Source: Candidatus Enterococcus murrayae (GTDB lineage Bacteria; Bacillota; Bacilli; Lactobacillales; Enterococcaceae). From it: a stretch of DNA of 64,000 nucleotides. Positions within the stretch are counted from its first letter, which is position 1. Each line of letters opens with the position of its first letter. Where the stretch lies: NCBI RefSeq assembly GCF_017315985.1, contig NZ_JAFLVR010000056.1, positions 1-64,000 on the forward strand, given 5' to 3'. Shown piece by piece: positions 6,710-15,431 of the stretch. The notes below the pieces were generated by a model. It saw only the letters and a list, made by a program, of their open reading frames with translations, ran no database searches and was not told the DNA's origin. A program made the position numbers and the translations under genes.

Positions 6710-7978
6710 ATGGATGGTTTAATGAATGTGGTGCAGAGTATTTTAGGTGCTGGCGCAAGTGTCATGCTGCCGATCATTATTTTCATTGTTGGGATTATTT
6801 TTAGGGTTCCAGTAAAAAAAGCAATTATATCGGGGATAACTGTAGGGATCGGGATGATCGGGATCAATTTGGTGATCAACGTATTAACTACAAACGTCGG
6901 TCCAGCAGCACAAGCGATGGTTGAACGATTTGGTTTAAACTTGACGATCATCGATGCTGGATGGCCAGCAGTCTCAGCCGGGACATGGGCGCAACCAATC
7001 GCGGCTGTGATGATTCCAGTGATTTTAATCGTGAATTTAATTATGCTGGCATTAAATCGAACGAAGACACTGAATATTGACATCTGGAACTACTGGCATG
7101 TTAGTTCTGTGGCAGCAACTGGTTATATTGTAACAAAAAGTTTTTTCTTTGGCATCCTATGCGGGATTTTGTTTACAATCATCATCCAAATTATTGCAGA
7201 TAAAACTGCTCCTAAAGTCCAAGAATATTATGGACTTGAAGGTATCAGTATCACAACAGGCTCTGCTCAAGGGTATGCTGTTCTAGCATTGCCAATTGGC
7301 TGGTTAGTCGATAAGATTCCTGGCATCAATAAATTAGATGTAAAACCAGAAACAATTCAAAAGCGCTTTGGTATTTTTGGCGAACCAATGATCATGGGGA
7401 TCATCATCGGGATGTTTCTCGGTTTGCTGGGCGGCTATGATTTCATCGGTATTTTGCAAATTGGGATGAACATGGGCGGAGTAATGTTCCTGATGCCGCG
7501 GATGGTAAAAATCCTGATGGAAGGATTGATCCCGATTCAAGAAGGAGCGCAAAAATTACTGCAAAGTCGTTATGGTGATCGCGAGATTTATTTAGGGATG
7601 GATGCGGCGTTAGCAACGGGCTCACCAGCAGCGCTATCAACAGGTCTCTTGATGGTACCAATCACATTGTTCTTAGCAGTTATTTTACCGGGCAACCGAG
7701 TATTGCCATTTGGCGATTTAGCGACAATTCCATTTTTCGCGGCATTAGTTGTGCCTAGTCGTAAGGGAAATATTTTACATTCAGTCATCTCTTTAACTGT
7801 TGTTATGGCAGTGGCGTTATTGATGGCGACAAACTTTGCACCTGTTATTACTGAGATGGCACAAGGAATCGTCAAATTCCCAGAAGGCGCGGCAGAAATC
7901 ACGAATTTAGATACTGGTGGGAACTTCCTGAAATGGATATTCTTGAAGCTGTCTGAATTAGTTGCACAAGTGATGTAG
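6710..7978 (+). CDS. gatC: PTS EIIC permease, galactitol type (locus 1)
   Basis: A 422-residue integral membrane protein with about ten hydrophobic segments, of the GatC/SgcC family that also includes the ascorbate-type fold. Family landmarks include VGIGMIGINLVIN near residue 45, DAGWPA near 83, FGEPMIMG near 222 and the PGNRVLPFGDLA loop near 325. It translocates the sugar alcohol while IIB phosphorylates it. The strong AGGAGG at 6695 sets the start. Galactitol is the family default, not a demonstrated substrate. Confidence 0.85.
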   Translation: MDGLMNVVQSILGAGASVMLPIIIFIVGIIFRVPVKKAIISGITVGIGMIGINLVINVLTTNVGPAAQAMVERFGLNLTIIDAGWPAVSAGTWAQPIAAVMIPVILIVNLIMLALNRTKTLNIDIWNYWHVSSVAATGYIVTKSFFFGILCGILFTIIIQIIADKTAPKVQEYYGLEGISITTGSAQGYAVLALPIGWLVDKIPGINKLDVKPETIQKRFGIFGEPMIMGIIIGMFLGLLGGYDFIGILQIGMNMGGVMFLMPRMVKILMEGLIPIQEGAQKLLQSRYGDREIYLGMDAALATGSPAALSTGLLMVPITLFLAVILPGNRVLPFGDLATIPFFAALVVPSRKGNILHSVISLTVVMAVALLMATNFAPVITEMAQGIVKFPEGAAEITNLDTGGNFLKWIFLKLSELVAQVM

Positions 7979-7991
7979 GAGGAATATAGAA

Positions 7992-9050
7992 ATGACGAAA
8001 ACAATGAAGGGTGTTTCAAAACAAGCCCCCGGCTATGATCAAATGGCATTTATCGACCTTGCGGTACCTGAAGCAACGGATGATAAGGTATTGATCAAAG
8101 TCGCTTATACCGGTATCTGTGGGTCAGATATCCATACTTTTAAAGGTGAATATAAAAATCCAACTACGCCAGTCGTGCTAGGACACGAATTTTCTGGACA
8201 AGTCGTTGCAGTCGGAGACAGTGTCACAAAGGTCAAAATTGGCGATCGCGTGACCAGTGAGACCACATTCTATGTCTGCGGTGAGTGTAAGTATTGTCAG
8301 GAAAAACAATACAATTTATGTCCACATCGTAAAGGAATCGGTACCCAGCAAAACGGCTCGATGGCCAATTATGTGCTGGCACGGGAAGAGAGTATCCATC
8401 TATTGCCAGATCATCTGAGTTATGAGGGGGCAGCGATGAGCGAACCATTGGCTTGCTGTGTGCATGCGATGTATCAAAAGAGCCGATTGGAACTAAAAGA
8501 TACCATCATTATCATGGGGCCTGGACCGATTGGGTTGTTCTTACTTCAGATTGCCAAAGAAATTGGGGCATTTGTCATTATGACAGGGATCACGAAGGAT
8601 AGTCATCGCTTAGAATTAGCGAAAAAACTTGGCGCGGATGTGATCGTAGATACAATGAAAGAAGATTTGGCTAAAATCGTTGACGAAGTAACGAATGGCT
8701 ATGGTGTGGACAAAGTATACGACGCATCGGGTGCTGTACCAGCTGTCAATGCCAGCTTGCCATTGATTCGCAAACAGGGACAGTTTATTCAAGTAGGTTT
8801 ATTCGCCAATCAAATGGTGGATTTGGATACTGAATCAATCATTCAGCGAGAGATCGAATACATCGGCAGTCGTTCACAGAATCCTTATGACTGGCCCATC
8901 GCGATTCATCTACTAGCCAAAGGCGCGATCAATATCAATGAGATGATCACAAAAAAATACCCATTGACGGAATGGCGTGAAGCTTTCGATAAAGTGATGG
9001 AAGGTCATGAGATCAAAGTAATGATCGAGTCTAATCCAGGTGAATTTTAA
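7992..9050 (+). CDS. Zinc-dependent polyol (phosphate) dehydrogenase, MDR family
   Basis: A medium-chain dehydrogenase of 352 residues, close to sorbitol/L-iditol, galactitol-1-phosphate and butanediol dehydrogenases. The catalytic zinc ligands are the Cys of GICGSDIH near residue 41 and the His-Glu of LGHEF near 64; the structural zinc lobe CGECKYCQEKQYNLC near 96-110 is complete. The Rossmann motif GPGPIG is near 177. It is 13 nt behind IIC and is predicted to oxidise the imported polyol phosphate with NAD, giving a ketose phosphate. The paralogue at 49990-51021 is very similar. Confidence 0.8.
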   Translation: MTKTMKGVSKQAPGYDQMAFIDLAVPEATDDKVLIKVAYTGICGSDIHTFKGEYKNPTTPVVLGHEFSGQVVAVGDSVTKVKIGDRVTSETTFYVCGECKYCQEKQYNLCPHRKGIGTQQNGSMANYVLAREESIHLLPDHLSYEGAAMSEPLACCVHAMYQKSRLELKDTIIIMGPGPIGLFLLQIAKEIGAFVIMTGITKDSHRLELAKKLGADVIVDTMKEDLAKIVDEVTNGYGVDKVYDASGAVPAVNASLPLIRKQGQFIQVGLFANQMVDLDTESIIQREIEYIGSRSQNPYDWPIAIHLLAKGAININEMITKKYPLTEWREAFDKVMEGHEIKVMIESNPGEF

Positions 9051-9060
9051 TTAAGCAAAG

Positions 9061-9098
9061 GAAGCTGTACCAGATTTTTTGGTACAGCTTTTTTTGTA
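9061..9098 (+). terminator. Terminator of PTS locus 1
   Basis: AAGCTGTACC pairs with GGTACAGCTT, followed by seven T. It closes the locus 1 operon 10 bp after the dehydrogenase stop. Confidence 0.85.
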
Positions 9099-9274
9099 TT
9101 TTAGAATTATTTTTCACAAAGCGGATGGGAACGGTGAACGAGCCCTTTGTACAGATTCCATTAGGGGTGGCACGTTGAAAAATAAGTGCTTATCAGCAAT
9201 CGATTACAGGAAAAGACAACTAGAAATAAAAGAGTGATAAAAAAATAATGATGTTATTTTAAAATAATTTCACA

Positions 9275-9313
9275 AAGAAACCGTTTACTATTTTTGCTGT
9301 TCAGGCTAGACTA
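9275..9313 (+). promoter_or_regulatory. Promoter with overlapping cre-like box, PTS locus 2
   Basis: The cre-like box at 9275-9289 (AAGAAACCGTTTACT) differs from the consensus only at position 2. It overlaps a candidate -35 TTTACT (9284-9289), which stands 18 bp from a -10 TAGACT (9308-9313). A TTTCACAAA word (9268-9276) abuts the cre; another TTCACAAA is at 9113-9120. This arrangement predicts catabolite repression by blocking RNA polymerase. Confidence 0.55.
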
Positions 9314-9343
9314 AAGGAAAAAATAAAGACAGGAGGGAAATAG

Positions 9344-11434
9344 ATGGATCTTGACAATCGAAGCGTTCAAGTTCTTCAGACAGTCGCGTCTACAATGAAA
9401 ATTTCTTCCAAAGAAATCATGGAAAAATACAGTCTTACCCGCAACCAGTTAGATTACGCAGTAAAAAAAATAAACGACTATCTGGAAGAAAATAACTACC
9501 GAAAGATCATTCGATCACGTAACGGCAGCTTTGTAGTTGATACGAAAGTGGTCGATGCTTTCTCGGGAATCATGAACAGCGAAAGCCAGCTACAGGCAAA
9601 TCAAAACAGCTTTTTAGATGAGTATCATCGATTGTTGGTTATTTTATTATTGATTTTCTCTGCAGACTATCTTTCGCTCTATCACTTTTCAGAAAGTTTA
9701 GAGGTTAGTAAAAACACCATAGTTTCAGATATCAAGAAACTCAAAGAACAGCTGAAAAGACACAAGCTAACGATCGATTATTCTCGGAAGGGTGGCTATT
9801 ATTTTCGAGGGGATGAAGAAGCGATTCGCGGATTGATTCTTGTAGTGACGGACCAAGTGATGGATTCCATCTATAATCAGCTCATTTTTGAAAAATACTT
9901 AGACATTCAAGTGGCCGAAATTGACGATCAGCGGAAGATGCTCCGCTTAGTCGAAGAGGAGCTGCAGGTTCAGTATACCGACAATCGGATACAAACGGCG
10001 CCTTATTTTTTGGTATTGCTGGATCGTAGAGTGAAAAACGGACACACAATTGAGCAGCGATTTGGACTGCTGGCCAAAGAAATTATGGACACGAATGAAT
10101 ATGCTGCAATCGTAAAAGTATTAGCTGGACAGGGGATATTGCCAAAATCCTATACAGAGCACCTTTATCTCTGCCTTTATATCCTTTCTTTGAAAATTAC
10201 CGATTTAAGCAATATTTTTTCTCTAAACAAAGAAGCTTTGCGAACCCATATCGAGCTGTTTATCGCGATGCTGGAGAAAAACACAATCATACAGTTAAAT
10301 GACAAGGCACAATTGATCGAGAACCTAACGCTGCATCTGACACCAGCGTATTATCGGATTCGTTATGGTTTGACTTCAGACTATACACTTACGGATATAG
10401 TAAAAAATCAGTTAGATCCTTTATTTTTTATTGTGAAGTCATCGATTGCCCCTCTGGAGGAGTTTTTTGAAGAGCGCATTCCGAATGATGAGATTTATTT
10501 GATTACCATGTTCATTGGGGCCTATATGCAAAAAGAAAAACCAATCAATCTCGATCATACGATTGTTAAAGCAGCAGTCGTGTGCCCGAATGGCATCATC
10601 AGCTCAAAATTGTTGGAAAAGACGTTAGACAATTGGTTTCCTATGATTCATTTTGTCAGCTCTTTTTCGATTCGCGAGTTTTATGAAAAGGAAGACAGTT
10701 TAGAAGTCCAATTGATTTTTTCAACTACACCCTTAACTACTGAGTTACCCGTGATTGTTGTTGGAAATGACTTGTCCGCGATGAACAAAACCCTGATCGT
10801 CAACGAAGTGATCCAGCTGATTTACAAGATCGATAGTTATAAATTGCAACCAGACCATATTTTATCGATTGTCAAAAAACATCTTCCGATGAATGACGAG
10901 ATAGAAGGGAAGATACGTAAAGAATTGATGATCTCGTATAATTCAATTTTTCAAATACAAGACCAAGAGATTTTGACGAATGAAACAAAGCTAAACTTGA
11001 GTGATCTGATTACAAAAGAAAGTATCATCATTTTGCCGGATGATCTGAATTGGCAAGCTGTTCTACAAGCAGCGACCAAAAATCTGATTGACCGTGAGAT
11101 TGTCGAGCCTAAATATTTACGCCATCTTGAAGAACAGTTTCCAGAGGTCACCCCGAGTATCGTGTTGGGAAATCAAATTGTCATCCCTCACACAGTTCCT
11201 GAAAATGGAGCTCGTGAGCTGGGAATGTGCCTAGCTAAGGTACAACAAGGGTTTACCAGTCAAGGTCAGAGTTATCGTTATGTCGTGGTTATTTCTCCGA
11301 TCGATAAAAAAATGCACATTCAACCTATGATGCAGCTGCTAAAAATAGCTAGTGACCCTAAGGTGATTCAACGGCTGGATCAGGCGCAGGATAAGGAGTC
11401 GCTTTTAGCCATCATTCAAGATTTCAAAAAGTAA
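9344..11434 (+). CDS. PRD-domain transcriptional regulator with EIIB- and EIIA-like domains (PTS locus 2)
   Basis: A 696-residue homologue of the locus 1 regulator, starting 7 nt after GGAGGG. It has an HTH (about 15-60), a second HTH (85-160), PRD1 and PRD2 (about 175-400; LHLTPAYYRIRYGL in PRD2), an EIIB-like domain with VCPNG cysteine near 413, and an EIIA-like domain whose histidine lies in VIPHTVPENG near 615. It is expected to activate the operon starting at 11665 depending on PTS phosphorylation. It has its own terminator, so regulator and structural genes are transcribed separately here. Confidence 0.85.
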   Translation: MDLDNRSVQVLQTVASTMKISSKEIMEKYSLTRNQLDYAVKKINDYLEENNYRKIIRSRNGSFVVDTKVVDAFSGIMNSESQLQANQNSFLDEYHRLLVILLLIFSADYLSLYHFSESLEVSKNTIVSDIKKLKEQLKRHKLTIDYSRKGGYYFRGDEEAIRGLILVVTDQVMDSIYNQLIFEKYLDIQVAEIDDQRKMLRLVEEELQVQYTDNRIQTAPYFLVLLDRRVKNGHTIEQRFGLLAKEIMDTNEYAAIVKVLAGQGILPKSYTEHLYLCLYILSLKITDLSNIFSLNKEALRTHIELFIAMLEKNTIIQLNDKAQLIENLTLHLTPAYYRIRYGLTSDYTLTDIVKNQLDPLFFIVKSSIAPLEEFFEERIPNDEIYLITMFIGAYMQKEKPINLDHTIVKAAVVCPNGIISSKLLEKTLDNWFPMIHFVSSFSIREFYEKEDSLEVQLIFSTTPLTTELPVIVVGNDLSAMNKTLIVNEVIQLIYKIDSYKLQPDHILSIVKKHLPMNDEIEGKIRKELMISYNSIFQIQDQEILTNETKLNLSDLITKESIIILPDDLNWQAVLQAATKNLIDREIVEPKYLRHLEEQFPEVTPSIVLGNQIVIPHTVPENGARELGMCLAKVQQGFTSQGQSYRYVVVISPIDKKMHIQPMMQLLKIASDPKVIQRLDQAQDKESLLAIIQDFKK

Positions 11435-11441
11435 TAAAATA

Positions 11442-11477
11442 GTGATCTCGTTCTTTTGGAGAACGGGATTTTTTGTA
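11442..11477 (+). terminator. Terminator after the locus 2 regulator
   Basis: ATCTCGTTCT pairs with AGAACGGGAT around a short loop, followed by six T. Confidence 0.75.
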
Positions 11478-11597
11478 TTCTCTGATAATTCTACAAATAG
11501 TTGATGATAAAAAATGCTTGTGAAATCAACGTTTTCCGCAAGTCATACAAATATTACGGAATAGGTTCAGTAAAAAATGAGTTCAAAAGAAATTTGA

Positions 11598-11612
11598 AAG
11601 AAAGCGTTTCCG
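11598..11612 (+). promoter_or_regulatory. cre-like box before locus 2 structural genes
   Basis: AAGAAAGCGTTTCCG has the cre core AAGCGTTTC with mismatches at positions 2 and 15. It lies about 50 bp before the IIA start. A TTGTGAAA word at 11518-11525 lies upstream. Confidence 0.45.
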
Positions 11613-11664
11613 TGCTATCTTTTGATTAAGCAAGAAGCAAAAAAAACAGAACAGGAGGGATCGA

Positions 11665-12123
11665 GTGATCAAACGAGAATTGCTTTTTAGCAAAATGAAG
11701 CCGCAGGATTATGAAGAGATGATTACATTCTTGGGGCAGAAAATGGAAGAACTAGGTTATGTTAAACCAACCTATGTTCCGGCAGTATTAGAAAGAGAAA
11801 AGGGATTTCCTACAGGATTGCAGATGGGAGATTATGGAATTGCGATTCCCCATACGGATCGTGAGCATGTACATCAATCCGCTTTAGCCATTGCGACTTT
11901 GGCAGAACCCATCGAGGTTTGCTCGATGATCAATCCGAAAGAAAAAGTCCGTGTGTCATTAGTCATCTTAATGGCAGTGGAGGACCCGGATGGTCAAGTC
12001 AAAATGTTGAGCAAATTGATGAGACTTTTTCAGGACGTCGAAACATTGAAGCGCCTAGAAAAAGCAGCATCTACAGAAGAAATGTATAACATCGTGACAG
12101 AAATGGAATTGGAGATCGCGTAA
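11665..12123 (+). CDS. PTS EIIA component, galactitol/fructose type (locus 2)
   Basis: A 152-residue PTS_EIIA_2 protein. The phospho-histidine is in AIPHTDRE near residue 63, preceded by EREKGFPTG. It begins with GTG, set by AGGAGGGA 6 nt upstream. It hands phosphate from HPr to the IIB protein at 12220. First gene of the locus 2 structural operon. Confidence 0.85.
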   Translation: MIKRELLFSKMKPQDYEEMITFLGQKMEELGYVKPTYVPAVLEREKGFPTGLQMGDYGIAIPHTDREHVHQSALAIATLAEPIEVCSMINPKEKVRVSLVILMAVEDPDGQVKMLSKLMRLFQDVETLKRLEKAASTEEMYNIVTEMELEIA

Positions 12124-12219
12124 AGCAAAAGGATGTCAGACCAGCTATTTAGCAGATTGCCTGAAAAAAAACGAGTAAAAAGTTCAAAAAAATAATAAAA
12201 AGAAATAGGGGGAGCAATA

Positions 12220-12522
12220 ATGAAAAGATACAATGTATTGTCCGTTTGCGGATCAGGAACAGTTACATCATCAATGGTGGCGGAAAAATTAAGAGAGACG
12301 TTGGAGGAAAAAGGATATATCGTTGATACGACAGAGGCAAATCCTAACGAAGCTTTATCTTTAGCGAAGACAGGCAAGTTTGATTTTATTACTTATACGA
12401 GTCCACTACCTGACGGAGACTATGGGATTCCAGTAGTAAATGCGATCGGTTTCTTAACAGGCTTTGGTGAAGATGAATTTTTAGAAGAAGTGGATGGCGT
12501 TTTGTCGGCGTTGGAAAAATAA
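12220..12522 (+). CDS. PTS EIIB component, galactitol type (locus 2)
   Basis: A 100-residue cytosolic protein with a phospho-cysteine P-loop SVCGSGTVTSSMV near residues 7-19. It diverges from the other IIB proteins of the window after the P-loop, in keeping with its unusual IIC partner. The start follows AGGGGGAG. Confidence 0.8.
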   Translation: MKRYNVLSVCGSGTVTSSMVAEKLRETLEEKGYIVDTTEANPNEALSLAKTGKFDFITYTSPLPDGDYGIPVVNAIGFLTGFGEDEFLEEVDGVLSALEK

Positions 12523-12610
12523 ATTTTAACTAGGTTGTTTTGGTTTCTTGCGAATGGTAACAGAGAATTTGCTTTTGCTGATTCTCTTCAGCAAAGGCTA
12601 AATGCATTAG
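12523..12610. other. Spacer between IIB and the tandem repeats
   Basis: No coding signal. It leads into a 105-bp triplicated element; together the IIB-IIC gap is 383 bp, far longer than in the other PTS operons of the window. The segment GCTGATTCTCTTCAGC near 12577-12592 can form a small hairpin. Confidence 0.4.
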
Positions 12611-12898
12611 TTAGTAAAAAGGTATGCGGCTTGAAAATCAGCCTTATTTTTCAGCAGGAAAAATAAATACATTAAAATGAAAAAGGATGCCAGTTTTCCT
12701 TCTTACTTTAGCAAGTTAGTAAAATGGTATACGGCTTGAAAATCGGCCTTATTTTTCAGCAGGAAAAATAAATACATTAAAATGAAAAAGGATGCCAGTT
12801 TTCCTTCTTGCTTTAGCAAGTTAGTAAAATGGTATACGGCTTGAAAATCGGCCTTATTTTTCAACAGGAAAAATAAATACATTAAAATGAAAAAGGAG
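12611..12898 (+). repeat. Tandem 105-bp repeat (about 3 copies) before IIC of locus 2
   Basis: Units begin TTAGTAAAA at 12611, 12716 and 12821, a period of exactly 105 bp. The second and third units are almost identical; the first differs by a few substitutions. Each carries GGTAT-CGGCTTGAAAATC, a hairpin TTATTTTTC/GGAAAAATAA and TACATTAAAATGAAAAAGGA. In the last unit this ends in the IIC ribosome binding site, so the earlier units contain decapitated copies of that site (AAAAAGGATGCC). No open frame of merit runs through it. Confidence 0.85.
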
Positions 12899-12905
12899 TA
12901 ATGAA

Positions 12906-14327
12906 ATGTTAGAAACATTAAAGAGCGTTTTTGATACGTTTGGATCAGCAGTTTTTGTCCCTGTAATGATTTTTGTGGTTGCCAAAGTATTAAAAGTGAA
13001 GACTCAAAAGGCATTTTTATCTGGATTATATGCAGGTGTAGGATTGATGGGCTTCACCTTGATTTTGAACTCATATACCCCAATCATTTCTAAAGTTGTT
13101 CAACAGATGGTTGACCAAACAGGGATCAATCTTCCGGCATTTGATGTGGGGTGGCAGGCGACTGCATTAGTTGCCTATTCAACAGAAGCGGGCATGATCT
13201 ATTTAGTGATCGCTCTAGTTTTACAAACAGTTCTTTTCCTAGTGAAGTGGACCAATGTATTCCAGCCTTCAGATTTATGGAATAACTATTCTTATATGGT
13301 TTGGGGCTCAATGGTTTATCTGGCTACGAAAAATATGATCTTAGCAGTTGTATTGATGTGTTTACTAAATATGTACAGCTTACTATTGTCAGAAATGCTG
13401 GCTCGACGCTGGTCTAGCTATTATCATTATCCCAATTGTACGATCATTGCAATGCACAATATCGAACCAGGTATCTTTGCATTATTGATGGACCCGATTT
13501 GGAATATGCTTGGCCTGCACAAAGTTCGATTGAATCCGCAAGGCTTACAGAAAAAATTAGGTTTCTTGGGTGAACCGATCTCACTAGGCTTATTCTTAGG
13601 TCTGTTTTTAGGAATTTTAGGAAATCTCAGCAACCTAGCAGAACTATCTGCTTGGGGGCAAATCACAGAAGTAGCGATCGCAACCAGTGCCGTAATGGCG
13701 ATCTTCCCGAAAGTAGCAGGAATCTTCTCACAAGCCTTCAACCCAATTTCACAAGCTGCTAGTAAAAACGTTCGCGGCAACAATGAAGGACGTGAATGGT
13801 ATCTAGGTGTAAATGATGCAACGGGCTATGGTGAACCTGCGACATTGATTTCAGGAATTCTTTTGATTCCGATCATGGTATTTATCGCAATGATCTTACC
13901 TGGTAATCAAACGTTGCCAGTCGTTGACTTGTTGGCAATTCCTTATATGGTACAAGCGTTGGTATGTTTATCGAATGGGAATATTGCGAAGACATTGCTC
14001 AATGGTGTGATTTGGTTCAGTTTGGGATTGTATATGTGTTCGTATACTGCACCAATGTTTACAGAAATCGCGCAAACAGTCGGTGTTACTTTACCAGCAG
14101 GTGCGTTGATGGTAACAAGCTTCAATATTTTAGGGAAACCAATTTTTGGTTTGATCTTCTTAGCCTTTTTAAGTCAAAATCCATTACTGATTGGCTTGAC
14201 GATCGTCGCATACTTTGTCGTTTACTTCTTGTTCCGCAAAAACAAAGAAGCTTTCTATGGATATGTTGAACGGGCTGCAGCAAAAAACAGCGTTGAAATC
14301 CCAGATGCTAAAACCAAAGTAGCTTAA
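12906..14327 (+). CDS. PTS EIIC permease, divergent galactitol family (locus 2)
   Basis: A 473-residue membrane protein, about 50 residues longer than GatC of locus 1. It shares FDVGWQA near residue 80, FLGEPISLG near 222 and the PGNQTLPVVDLLAIPY loop near 337, but the intervening regions differ strongly, so its substrate may not be galactitol. About ten to twelve hydrophobic segments are seen. The ATG at 12906 lies 8 nt after AAAGGAG; an ATG at 12901 is out of frame and closed after two codons. It is followed after 21 bp by the dehydrogenase gene. Confidence 0.8.
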   Translation: MLETLKSVFDTFGSAVFVPVMIFVVAKVLKVKTQKAFLSGLYAGVGLMGFTLILNSYTPIISKVVQQMVDQTGINLPAFDVGWQATALVAYSTEAGMIYLVIALVLQTVLFLVKWTNVFQPSDLWNNYSYMVWGSMVYLATKNMILAVVLMCLLNMYSLLLSEMLARRWSSYYHYPNCTIIAMHNIEPGIFALLMDPIWNMLGLHKVRLNPQGLQKKLGFLGEPISLGLFLGLFLGILGNLSNLAELSAWGQITEVAIATSAVMAIFPKVAGIFSQAFNPISQAASKNVRGNNEGREWYLGVNDATGYGEPATLISGILLIPIMVFIAMILPGNQTLPVVDLLAIPYMVQALVCLSNGNIAKTLLNGVIWFSLGLYMCSYTAPMFTEIAQTVGVTLPAGALMVTSFNILGKPIFGLIFLAFLSQNPLLIGLTIVAYFVVYFLFRKNKEAFYGYVERAAAKNSVEIPDAKTKVA

Positions 14328-14348
14328 TAGAGATAGAGAAGGATGAAA

Positions 14349-15416
14349 ATGACCATGACAAAAAAGATGAAAGCAAGTGTATTGATAAAACCTGGTGTAT
14401 TGGAAGTTCAAGAGGTGGATGTTCCCGCTATTGGTGAAGATGAAGTATTAGTCAAAGTCGCTTACGCGGGGATCTGTGGCTCAGATGTACCCCGCGCAAA
14501 CTTAGAAGATGGTGCAAGAATGTATCCGCTCATTTTAGGACATGAATTCAGCGGAACTGTTGATCGGGTAGGATCACAGGTCACTAAAGTTCAGGTCGGA
14601 GACAAGATCGCCGTTGCACCACTGATTCCCGATCCAAATTCTGAATATACAAAAGAAGGATCCTATGGTCTCAGTGATAATTATAACATAATCGGTACTG
14701 GCAGTAACGGTGCCTTTGCCGAATACGTGAAAGTTCCTGAAGAGCACTGTGTAGTAATGCCGGAAGATTTGGATCTATTGTCAGCGGCTGGGGTAGAGCC
14801 AGCGACGATCAGTTGGCATGCAATGCAGCGCTCAAATATGAAGGTCGGCGATACAGTGGCGGTTCTTGGTTGTGGCCCAATCGGACAATTTGCGATTCAA
14901 ATTGCGAAAATTTTCGGGGCAAAAAAAGTGATCGCAGTCGACATTTTTGATGAAAAATTGGACTTGGCAAAACAACTTGGCGCAGATGTGACGATCAACA
15001 GTAAAGAACAGGATCTAGAAGAAGCAATCAAGGCCGAAACGGGTTTAGGTGTACACGTAGTGATTGAAACTGCTGGAAGCAAATTCACTCAAAAACAAGC
15101 GCTTTTAATCACTCGCAAACATGGAACTGTGGTATTAGTGGGAATCTCACATCAAGACCTACCATTATCTGAACATGAGGCAGAGCGCATCATGCGTGCA
15201 GAATTGACGATTACAGGCTCATGGAATTCCTATACAGCACCTTATCCAGGCCGCGCATGGGAGGCAACGCTAGAGGAAATGTCTAAGCGCAGAATCAAGT
15301 TCAAAGAAATGGTGAGCAATGAAATCACGTTAACAGATTTGCCGGATGTGCTGCCTAAGATGTTCAATCGAGAGCTTGCTTATAACAAAATCGTTGTTGC
15401 AGTCAATCCAGAGTAA
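14349..15416 (+). CDS. gatD: GatD-like polyol-phosphate dehydrogenase lacking structural-zinc cysteines
   Basis: A 355-residue medium-chain dehydrogenase most similar by motif to galactitol-1-phosphate 5-dehydrogenase: CGSDVPR near residue 41, YPLILGHEFSG near 60, VAPLIP near 92, the nucleotide-binding GCGPIG near 177 and GSWNSYTAPYPG near 290. Catalytic-zinc residues are kept, but the lobe that normally has four cysteines reads DPNSEYTKEGSYGLSD and contains none. It should oxidise a polyol phosphate from the PTS to a ketose phosphate. Among three in-frame ATGs, 14349 is best placed behind AGAAGG (6 nt). Confidence 0.75.
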   Translation: MTMTKKMKASVLIKPGVLEVQEVDVPAIGEDEVLVKVAYAGICGSDVPRANLEDGARMYPLILGHEFSGTVDRVGSQVTKVQVGDKIAVAPLIPDPNSEYTKEGSYGLSDNYNIIGTGSNGAFAEYVKVPEEHCVVMPEDLDLLSAAGVEPATISWHAMQRSNMKVGDTVAVLGCGPIGQFAIQIAKIFGAKKVIAVDIFDEKLDLAKQLGADVTINSKEQDLEEAIKAETGLGVHVVIETAGSKFTQKQALLITRKHGTVVLVGISHQDLPLSEHEAERIMRAELTITGSWNSYTAPYPGRAWEATLEEMSKRRIKFKEMVSNEITLTDLPDVLPKMFNRELAYNKIVVAVNPE

Positions 15417-15431
15417 GAGGGGACCGAATCG

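Noticed and set aside
12703-13014. Minus-strand frame with an internally repeated protein sequence
   Set aside because: The protein repeat only mirrors the 105-bp DNA repeat; the frame runs antisense into the IIC gene and has no start signals.
13427-13783. Long minus-strand frames opposite PTS IIC genes (also near 6658, 53962 and 63144)
   Set aside because: They are antisense shadows of membrane-protein genes, with low-complexity composition and no ribosome binding sites.
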